In this document: piece by piece, positions 37,101-48,100 of the stretch
How positions within the stretch are numbered: position 1 is the stretch's first letter
How the letters are laid out: each line of letters begins with the position of its first letter
DNA from: Inia geoffrensis
Taxonomy: Eukaryota > Chordata > Mammalia > Artiodactyla > Iniidae
NCBI GenBank assembly: GCA_036417435.1
Contig: CM070901.1
Location: forward strand, 165,374,044 to 165,438,043
Length of the DNA: 64,000 bases
Reading direction: 5' to 3'
Position numbers and translations under genes: made by a program
The notes under the pieces: model-generated
The model's input: only the letters and a program-made list of their open reading frames with translations
Databases searched by the model: none
Told to the model about the DNA's origin: nothing

Positions 37101-40100
37101 GGGCCCTACCACTCTCATTGCCCCCTCCTCCTCAGGGGGCAAGGTATCCCTCAGCCCAGGAGGCCCCCCTGCCCCAAGGCTGATAGGAGCAGAGGCCAGC
37201 CTGGAGTCCCAGCTTGTCCCTGACTCCGCCGAGGGCAAGACATTCCCGGAGCCATCAAGGGAGGAGGAGGAGGTGGCCCTGACCGCTGACCTGGAGATGT
37301 TCCTGGACACCCTGCGGAGTATGGAGCCTCCCAAGATCCTCCGCACTCACCGGCTGCCACGAGCCCCCCGCTCCTCCTCCCTGGCCATATACGCCACGCT
37401 GCCTGCCATCGAGGAGGACCAGCCTGGGCCATGGGTGCTGGGACCCAGCCCCCAGGGGGTGCCCACACTGGAAGCAAATGAAGAGGAAAAGGGAGAGGAG
37501 GAGGAGGAGGAGGAACCACAGAACCCCTACCTGAGCGACAGTGAAAAGCTCCAGCGCAGGCAGGAGAAAGCCAGGCCCAGCCCCTCCCGGGACTCCCACC
37601 CTGCCCGACCCCCCCAGGCCTCTTGCTCTCTTCTGGAGATGATGAAGAAGCACACAGCAGGTGCCAAGGATGCCCACCCAGAAGTCGGGCCAGAGTGGCA
37701 GGCAGGCAGCCGGCCCACTTCCCGTCTTGGAGGCAGCCTTCTCTTTGGGGGCCTGGTGCCTGCCCTCAAGGAGGCCCCCACTTTGGAACCACTGGATACA
37801 AAACCATCCGCTCTACCACCCCACGGGGCACCAGGGCTCAAGAAGGTGCCAGGACAGCTGCCCCTGCTCTACAGGGAAAGGCCACCTCCAGAGAAGCCCG
37901 CATGTGCCCGGTCCCCGGAGGGGTGGGTAAGTGAGGCCTTGGGTGGGCAGCGGAGGGGGCCTGGCCTCATCTGGGCCAGGGTTTGGATGGTGTGAGGACC
38001 ATGATACTGGGGGGCAGAGTCTCCAGGGGCCAGGGGCATGGGTCTGAGGTCTAGTTCAGTGTGACCACATTTCTCTGGGCCTCCGTCTCCCTATCCAAAC
38101 AGATTTGCACTGTAGATTCCAAAGGGCTTGATATCTTGGAAGCTGGGGAAGGGGACAGCTTCCAGGGACAGAGTGATGAAGGTACCCGGGGGTTGGGAGC
38201 AAGTGTAGCATCCTTTGTGGGCCAGCTCTTTGGGGGTGGAGGGCCATAGGGAGGATATGGGGTTCCTGGAATGGCAGGTTGGGGGAGACAGTAAGGAGGC
38301 AACCCCATAAGATCGATCACCGCTCTCCATTCCAGAGCTCAGCATTGAAGACCCAGGGCAAACTGAACACCAGGCCTGGAAAGGTAGGGAGTGGGGGGCA
38401 AATGGGTGGGGCAGCAGGAGGTGGGGGATCTGTGGACAGGGCCTGAGGAACCCCTCTGTGCCTTCTCCAGATGACGCTCTTCTCGGAGCCTGGCTGCCAA
38501 GGCAGCAGCAGGGAGGTTTGGGAAGACACTGTTGATGCTTCCGGCTGGGCCCGCGTGGCTTCCATACGGGTGGTACGAGGCTGGTGAGTCCGGAGTTCCT
38601 GGCGGGGTCCTGCGTGTGAACCTGGGGGATATGAGGGCAGTGGGAAGTGCCCAGTGAGAAGTGCCTGGCAGAAACCCCCTCAGCTACCCAGAGACCCTGT
38701 CTCGTGGGTACATCGTCTCCCCACTCAGTGACCCTAGGTCTTTGTGCCCGCAGCTGGGTGCTATACGAAGAGCCGGCGTTCCGGGGCCAGAAGTTGGTCC
38801 TGCCTGAAGGAGATGTGGAACTTGGAGCTCTGGGGCCAGCATGGAGTACCCAAGGCATTGGCTCCCTGAGGAGGGTTGTCCGGGTGAGTGGCTGGGTGTG
38901 GGGGACCAGATTTTGCCCATCTACCCTAAGCCCCAGGCCCTGAGGAGGGAGACAGCCTCAGGTACCTAGAGTTGGAATTTCTGGGAGAGATCATATGGGA
39001 TCGGAGCCTGGAGAGGGTTTATCATGTTCTCACCTGTAAAGTCCCAACCTCGGAGTCAGTGGGGAAGAAAAGGATTCTGGGTGTGCTCAGCCCGGCTTGG
39101 GGAGGCAGGGGCCAGGCAGAGGCCAAGCTCCAGTAGCTCCAGCTAGTGCTGGAGAAGGATTCAGTTAGAGCAACAGAAATGGGTAGGGGTGGCTGTGAGC
39201 ACTCACCTCCCCACCCCGGGCCCAAGCTTTCAGGCCCACGGCCAGAGCCAAGGTGCCATGGCTGTATGTTGATTCACATGCTCACAGATGCTCTTTCATG
39301 TCAGCTGTGTGCCTGGCACCACGCCAGGCAATGAGTAGGTTGGGAGATCTGCTCTCTGCCCTGTAGGACTCATGGTCAAGCTAGGGTATGAGGGCTGGGT
39401 TTGAAGCAGAAAAAACATATAAACAGATTAGAGATTTAGAAACAACCCTCTGGTTGCCAGGAGGAGAAGAGACAGGGATTCTGGAGACAGGAAGACCAGG
39501 AAGGGCTGTGATTTCCAGCCAAGGGGAGCCTCTGAATTTTTAGGGAGGGGTATGTGGTTTGAAAAGACATAGTCTTATTATAGTTTCACATCTGTAAAGT
39601 GGGGAAAAATAATATTGTTTTCATAACACAAATTTACAAACTGCTAAAATTAAGCTTGACAAAGCCGTCTTGGCCACTAGGGAGACCCAGATGAGAAAGC
39701 AAAGATCTAAAAGCAGGGCCTAGCCGACGTTTTGGGTTTTTTTTTTTTAATTTGTTTTTTTTGTTGTTGTTTTTAATGGAAGGGCAAATAACCCTGAGTT
39801 CAGAGCTGTTGAAATCCTCCCGGTAAGAGAGGATGAGAATCTTAACTAGGGCAGTGGCCCAGCCACGCAAAGGAGGGGACAAGAATTTTCAAAGCCTCTC
39901 CAGAAACACACAAATATTTGTGGACAATTTATTGTGAGCTTCTCACAATAAATTCATCTTCACGTGGGAGGTAATGAGGTACAAGAGAAAAACAAGGGCT
40001 TTGAAGTCCAGTGGACCTGGGTCCTTTGATTCATTCAGCACTGATTGGGTGCCTAGTGTGTATCAGACACCTGGGACGTGCTGGGTTGCAACGGTGAAGA

Positions 40101-43100
40101 AAAACTGCAGTGCTCTGTTCTTGGTCTTGCTACTTACAGGCTGTGTGCCCTGGGACGGCCCACTTAACTTCACTGAGCCTCACTTTCCTAGTCTGCGAAT
40201 GGCATAATAACTCTCGTTGGGAAGACCAAATGAGAAGGGGTAGGACAGGCCCTTATATATAGGCCTTGCACCCAGTAGGTGCTTCATAAACGTTTGATGA
40301 AGGAGTGAGTGAATGAAAATGGCCCTAGCGAGGAAGAAACACCCAGAATGCAGAGAGGACCTGCAGCTTCCTGGGATGAGGTGCAGCTTCCTGGGTTAAG
40401 GAGGCCAGTCTGGACAGGCATAGAGATTTGTATGCAGTCTGGAATTGTATACAAAAGAAGGGTCAAAGTGAGACCTCAGGAAGTGGCTGTCTATCCCGCC
40501 CATCCCTCCACCAGGCTGGAAATGAGGCTCCCCGAGGCAAGGCAAAGGGCATGGCACTTGGCAGGCTCCTACTGGGAATTTTGGCCTCAGGTCCCAAAGG
40601 GCCAGTGCAGGACCAGTGAGGGCTTTGGTCTTAGGCTTGTCTGGCTGACCTCCAGAGAACACTCTAGTCATTTCTGGCTTCTGGGGAGAAGTCCCCAGCT
40701 GGACAGACTTGGGGAAGAAGGTGTGGGTGTGGGTGGTCTCTGAGGGCTGTTGTTTTATACTTCATTTTTCCACCCCTTTCCTTCCGTAGGACTACATTAC
40801 CCCAGAGATCAGCCTGTACTCTGAGGAGGACCTCAAGGGGGAGCAAGTGAAGCTAACCAAGGCCTTGGAGGACCCCCAGGGCCTGGAGAGGCCTCTGCAG
40901 GTGGCATCTGCCACTGTCTCCGCAGGACTGTGAGTCTGGGCTGTTCTGGAAACCCTATATTTAACATTCACTGTGCTGGGTGCTGGGGACACAGAGGTGA
41001 CAGGACATGGTTCCTGCCCTCAAGAAGTGCTCAGTCTACTGGTGGGGCCAGGCAAGCAAGCAGACAGTGGCAATCCAGAGTTCCAGGATGGAGAGACACG
41101 GGGCTGTGAGAGTACAGAACAGCAACCAAACCAGCCTGAGGTCAGAGAAGCCTTCCTGGGGGAGGAGACGCCTCAGCTGGGATGAGTCAGCCCCAGAAGA
41201 ACCTAAGCTCCATGAGGGCAGGGACTTTGTATGTTTTGTTCACTACTGTATCTCTGATGCCTGAAACAGGGCCTGGCAAGGGGTAGATGCCCCTAAATAT
41301 TTGTTAATTGAATGAATGGGGAAAAGAGTATACTAGCACCTGCAAAGGCCCAGAAGTGAGAGACTGACTTTGAAAGTTCACTCTGGCCAAAGAAAGCAGC
41401 AAGTGGGGAGATGTGAGGTCCAGGAGGAAGGCAGGGGGACAGGACAAAAGGTCTCTTTGTGCAGCTGGACTGTATCGTGAGGCTAATGCGGAATTACCAG
41501 GGGTTTTTAAGCAGGTCCGGCTGCTGGAAAGAACTCTCAGCCGCTGTGTGCAATTAGAAAGGGCCAAGTCAGAGGAGGGGAGATCAATGGAGTGGCTGCT
41601 GCAGGAAATTATGGGGGCCTGAAATGTCCTGCAGAGTCCCCTTGATGGGGGCCTCTCTCCCAAAACTTCTTTCCCCCCTCTACCCCTTCCACCCCATCCA
41701 CTAATCTATGTTCCCGGGAGTCTCGGGTGCAGCTGCCTCTCTGCCTCCCCTCAGGTGGCTTCTATACCCCAAGCCCTTCTTTGAAGACACTCCCTGCATC
41801 CTGGAGCCTGGAGAGTACCCCACCCCAGAGGCCTGGGGTGCATCAGATCCCAGTGTGGGCTCCCTGAAGCCCATGAGATTGGTAAGGAGCAGGTGGTCCC
41901 AAACAGCCTTGTCCTGGGTGAAGAGGCAGGGCCTGGGAGCTCCTATTGGGAATGGGATTGGAGGAGAGGGGGGATTTGTCCAAGGGTTGGGGGAGGGAGG
42001 ACATGGGGTTGGCCATTTTTAGGGGCCCCAGGAACAAGTAAACCCTAGGTCACCAGCCCCATCTGTCTTCCCGCACCTCTGGGCTGGTGTCTCAGCTCTG
42101 TCTCCTCTGCAGGGCTGCCCAAGTGTGGAGAAGCCAGGGGAGCCCAAGGTAGGCATCTGGGCCTCAGGGTCAAAGAGGACCTTTGGGTGGGGTGTTTGTA
42201 TGTGTGTGGCTATCACGGCCTGGACTAGAAGGTGGGAGAGGTGGGAGCTGGGGGCTAGAGGCTGGGCTGGGGAGGGGCGGGGTGGAAACCCGATAGGCTA
42301 ACTGGGAACTGGCTTTTGATGTGTAAGGACCAGGTCAGAGGTCAGAGAAGAGACAGGAGTTAGGTAAGGGCTTGGGGCTCAGTGAGGGAGTGGGAGGGCT
42401 TAGCTCTGGGTTGATGCTGGGTAGAGTCATCCTGGGGTGGCTGGGTGGGTCTGGGTCCAGATCACTCCCCACCAACCTCACGCAGCCCCTCTCCCCCGCA
42501 GGCTGTAGTGTATGAGGCCCCAGGCTTTCAGGGCCAGAGCTGGGAAGTGAGCCGAGACATCTACAACCTGCAGCAGCCAGAGGACGGCCAGAGCCCCAGC
42601 TTGGCCTCTGTGGGGTCCCTGCAAGTTCTTGGGGGCTGGTGAGGACTCAGGACCCTTCCTTCTACCTCATCCTCACCACTAGCCTCTACCCTCCGGGATG
42701 GGAAGTGACCTGGTCTGCCTAGGGGTGGGGGCAGCTCTCTGACACATCCATGGGCTTCCTGTGACTGCGTCTGTTTGTCTGCCTCCCCCTTCCCCCAGCT
42801 GGGTGGGCTACGAGAAGGAGGGTTTCCGGGGTCACCAGTATCTGCTGGAGGAGGGAAAATACGCTGATTGGTCACACTGGGGAGGCTATAACAAGGCGCT
42901 GACCTCCCTGCGAGTCATCCGGACGGTAAGCAAGACCAACTGGGACATCCCTCTGCCTCTGGCCGCAGCCATACTTACCCCAGCACAATTTGTTGAGGGA
43001 AGAATTTGCGCCTCGTCTCCCTGTTCTCTAGAGCACCTGGAAGTGTTCCCTAAGGTCTAGCCTCTCTCCCTCCTGCTGCCTTTCCCCAGCCCACACTGAT

Positions 43101-45128
43101 CACCTCACCACAAAGTCCCTTGGTGGACTGCGTCCTTGGGGTCTGGGCACTCCCAGGGGTTTCCGTCGGTGGGCGGGAGAAACCTGACTGTCCCTGGGGC
43201 CCAGGACTTCGGGGACCCGGCGGTGGTGCTGTTTGAGGCCATGGACTTTGAGGGGCATGGCGTGGAGGTGAGCGAAGCATTGCCGGATGTGGAGCTGGCG
43301 GGACACGGCCCCAGAACGCAGGCCATCCACGTGCTCAGCGGCGTGTGAGTGACGGAAGCTCCGGGAGCTGGGCCGGCCGGGGGCGGTTCCAGCAGAGGTG
43401 CTGGCTCCTCCACGCTGACCCGCGCCCCGCCCTTCCTGCAGGTGGGTGGCCTATGAGGAAGTGGGTTTCTCCGGGGAGCAGTACGTGCTGGAGAAGGGCG
43501 TGTACCGCAACTGCGACGACTGGGGCGCGAGCAACAGCGCCCTCGCCTCTCTGCAGCCGGTCCTGCAGGTGTGTGCCCGTCGCAGGAGCGGAGGGGCTTG
43601 GCGTCCCCCAGCAGTGGTGGGCGGGACTGGAACAACCAGGCTTGGAGCTCCGGGGGGCGGGGCCTCCTGGAAGGGGCGGGGGTAATACGGACCTGGAGGG
43701 TGAGGGACCTACGAAAAGGGTCGGGAATACTGAAACCAGAGGAATTGAGGCTGGGGGCTAGCACACTCCTTAAATCTCCAAACTCCGGTCCCTCCCTTCA
43801 GGTCGGGGAGCACAATCTGCACTTTGTCTCAAAGGTAAGGAGCTGGTGGGGGCCTATGTCTCCTCTTCCCTCATTTCACATCTCTCCCCCACTTCCCCAT
43901 TCTCTCTGTCCCACTCCATCACCCTCCTTCACTCTCATCTCTTCCCGTGTCTGCCGCCAGATTCAGCTTTTCTCCGGTCCAGACTTCCTGGGCGACCACA
44001 TCTCCTTTGAGGATGACCAGACCTCACTTCCCCCCTCCTTCCAGCCCCAATCTTGCCGGGTCCACGGCGGCAGGTGAGGAAGTGGGGAAGGGGAGACGGG
44101 GGCGGGAGGGGGGCGGGGGGCACCTGCCCAGAAGCAGTTAGCTCAGCTCGGAAATCGAGGCTGTAGTTAGAGGTCTTTGTTGCAAATGATTTCCTTCCTT
44201 TGGCTTCCTTGAGATTAGCTATTCTATCCCAAATCATTCAATCTTAAAGCAAACAAAGCAAAATAAAGTTTTAGTAGAAAATGTAAAAACTGTAGACAGT
44301 ATAGTGTAAATTAACAATAATTTATTATTACCTAATAATACCCAGTCCATGTTCGAATTCCTCCTGTTACCTCAAAAAAAATGCCTTTGTGAAATTGGTT
44401 TGTTTTTCTCAGGATCCAGACAAGGTCCACACATTGCATGTGGTCCATTTGATCTATAATGTATAACAGTACCTTTCCCTTCTTTTTATTTTATACCATT
44501 TACTCGTTTAAAGAACCCAATAATTTGCCCTGTAAGTTTCCCATCTTCTGTATTTACCTGATTGCTTCCTGGTGGTGTTTTAATTTTGTTCCCCTGTGCC
44601 CCATACTTCCTGTAAACTGGTAGTTAGATCTAGAGGCTTGATGAGATCCAGGGTGTTTTGTTTTGTTTTGCTGGCAAGAAGACTATTAGAGGTGGTATGT
44701 ATACTTCCCACTGCATCACATCAGGAGTCACATGTCTAGCTGTCCCATTTTTAATGATATTAAGATCCCTACATTATAAGATTCCTCTCTGACCTTTCAC
44801 CTAAAGATTTTTAGCATCCATTGATGATAATTGCCTAGACCCATTATTTCTTTAGAGGTTACAAAATGATTTTCTAAGTTTTGTTATAAATAAATTTATT
44901 TTGTTATAAATAAATAAACCCCTCATAAATTTACATATAATTATAGAAACCAAATACGTTTGGTTTTCCTCCTCCTCCATTTTCTTACACAAAAAGAAGC
45001 ATACTACAACCTGGTAAATATACTAAAGACCACTGAATTGTACACTTTAAAAGAGTGAATTTTATGGTTTGTGAATTATATCTCAATTTTTTTAAAAGAA
45101 AGCATACTGTAAACACTGTTACGCACCT

Positions 45129-45162
<34 letters not shown>

Positions 45163-48100
45163 GGTATGCGGGCCTCTCACCGCTGTGGCCCCTCCCACTG
45201 CGGAGCACAGGCTCCGGACGCGCAAGCTCAGCGGCCAAGGCCAATGGGCCCAGCTGCTCCGCGGCACGTGGGATCCCGGACCGGGGCACGAACCCGCGTC
45301 CCCCGCACCGGCAGGCGGACCCTCACCCACTGCGCCACCAGGGAAGCCCCACCTTGATTTTTTTACTTAACAGTTTGGATATCACTTTATATCCCTTTAA
45401 GAGCTCTTCCTCATTCTTTTTGACTGCTATGTTACACTCCAGATTCTTAGTTTATTCAACCAATCCCCAGTTGATGGACATGTGGCTGCTCCCACTCTGC
45501 CACTGCAAACAGTGTGTAATCAATAGCCTTATGTATGTGTCATTTCATTTTTTTGAAGGGTGTCCTTGGGATAGATTCTGAGAAATGGGATTGCTGAGTA
45601 ATTGTGCATGGAGTTTTGCTTGTGTTGCCAAATTTCCCCCGAAGGGCGGTATGATTTCATTCAGTCCTTACTTAATTAAGTCTGACCTTAGTCCCTGCTG
45701 CTGCAATGCCCGTTTATCCTTGGCCTCCCCTGGACCGGGGGATCCCCGTTAAGTCTGCATCCACTCTGCTGTATCTCAGGGGGGCCTGGGCAGGCCAAGG
45801 AGAGGGTGGGCTCAAATATCTACTCACATCCCCCCACTCTTCCCCTTCCTTCCCCAGCTGGATCCTGTTTGATGAGAAGAACTTTGAGGGTGAGCAGCAC
45901 ATTCTCTCTGAGGGCGAGTTCCCCACTCTCACAGCCATGGGCTGCCTGGCCTCCACGGTCGTGGGCTCTCTCCAGAAGGTGCCCCTGGTAAGTGCCCCGC
46001 TCCAGTTCCAGGCACCCCTGAGGCAGGCATTGCTGCTGGGGGAGCCTACACACAGAGCCTCTTCTCCCTGCTGAGTGGGCTTTGGGGCTTAAACCCAGTC
46101 TTCAGAACCACCCCAGGTCCCCTCGACCCCAGGGCTTCAAAGCCAGGTCAGCTTACTAGGGATTTATTGAGCCCCTGCTGAGATAGGTCCTGGAGCCCTG
46201 CAATATATCAGACATAGCCCTGCCTTCAAGGGACCCAGAAAGATTACAGCTCAGAGTGCTATGTCCTGAAACTGAGGTGGGCCAGGGCCAGGAGGGGCTA
46301 GCACTCAGGGGTGGGCTGGGGGCAGGGGCAGCCGATGAGGTGGTGATTCTGGGCAGGGAGGAGTGGAACGGCAAGGTGGCTTTGCTGCGTGGGGGGAACG
46401 GTGGGCAGGAGGAAGCAGTGGGGCTGCTGCTACAGTGCTCCAGGACAAATGATGATGTGTCCTGGACTAGGAAGATGTGGAGAGAAGTGGCATGGGCTGA
46501 TGAAGGACCTGGAGTCTGTAGGACTTGGTTATGGACTGGGTGGACAGTGGGAGTGGCACAAGCGGAACAGCTGATGTTTACTGTACCATGCTCTGGGCAG
46601 TGTTTAAAAGGCTTCCCATGCACTAAGGCATTTAATCCTCACCACAGCCCTATGAGCCATCTAACTATTATCTTCTCCCTTTTTCTGACGTGAAAACAGG
46701 CACAGAGAGGTCACGTGACTTGCTTCAGGTCACGCAGCTGGTAATAGACAGAGCTAGGTTCTGTACAACTACATGCTGGGCTCTGAAGACAAACACACCT
46801 GGTTCCGAAGCCCGGCCTTAGGGCCTTGAGCGAGCGATTTACCTTCTCTAGCCTCAGTTTCCCTCTAAGTGGGGATAATAATAGCACCTGCTTATAGGGC
46901 TGTTGAGAAGTTATAATGAGATCAGGTAAAGCACTTGGCACAGAACCTGGCGTGTAGTAAGCCCTGAATACAGGAGAACTGCTATAATGACCAGTATTGT
47001 TCTTGTCACTCATCTTAGAAGTGCCATTTATGGGGGAGGAGGTTTGAGGGGCAATGGGGGTTCCATCTGGCACATGCTACATCTGAGAATGTGGGGGACA
47101 CCCAGTGGGCGGTGTCCAGGAGTCAGGGGCCCTGTGGGGTGGAGCTCAGGAGGGAAGAGAACCTTAAAGACCATTCTGGGAATCGGGGTGTCTGGAACTA
47201 GAGGGGCTGAGTCGGGGGCTCTCGTGACCTCACCCCTTCTCCGTGCCCCTGGCCGCAGCACTTTTCAGAGCCGTCCATTTTCCTGTATGGCCTGGAGTGC
47301 TTCGAGGGGAAGGAGATCGAGCTCAGTGGGGAGCTGCGGAGCCTGCAAGCCGAGGGCTTCAACAACCACGTGCTGTCTGTGCGGATCAAGGGGGGCTTGT
47401 GAGTGTGCCGCGGGGATGGGGGGGCTGCGAGGGAGGGAGGGAGGACGGGGGCCTCCAGGTCTTCCCCCCACTTCTACTGCACTCCCCTCCACGCCAGGAG
47501 GGAGAGGAGGGAAGGGTCACTGGCCCTCAGGGCTTGGACCCCAGCCCGAGGTGCTCTCCAGGACCCTCCTCTGCCCTGCAAACCCCAGAGCTCCCTCCCA
47601 GCCTCCCTCTCTATCCCCTCCGGGGACCTGAACCCCAGGCAGAGGAGTCCCGGCGTGAGAGAGGAGGAGGTGGAGAACGTTCTGACGGCTGCTCCTTCTC
47701 CTCTACCTGCCTGCCTGTCTGTCTGTCTGTCTTCCTCGCTGTGTCTGTGGCACTTGCTGGGCCCAGCTGGGTGCTGTGCCAGCACAGCGACTTCCGGGGC
47801 CGCCAGTGGCTGGTGGGCAGCTGCGAGATCACCAGCTGGCTGACGTACAGTGGGACCCAGAGGGTGGGCTCCCTCTACCCCATCAAGCAGGTAGGTAGCA
47901 TGTCGGGTTGAGCACGTCTGGGCCAGTCTGTCTGGCTGTTTGTCTGTCTGTGCGTTTCCCGTGTTTCCCAAACTCAGCCTTTGTGTACTTTTGTCACAGT
48001 TTTTGTTATACCATCATTCCTTTTGAACCATTGTCTCCTTAATATTTTCTTCTAAACCAACTCACTTTTTTTTTTTTTTACTTTATCCTATGCTAAGGAG

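Noticed and set aside
47460..47971. Minus-strand ORF of 165 residues
   Set aside because: Antisense of CRYBG2 exon 20 region and a TCTG repeat; no independent evidence.
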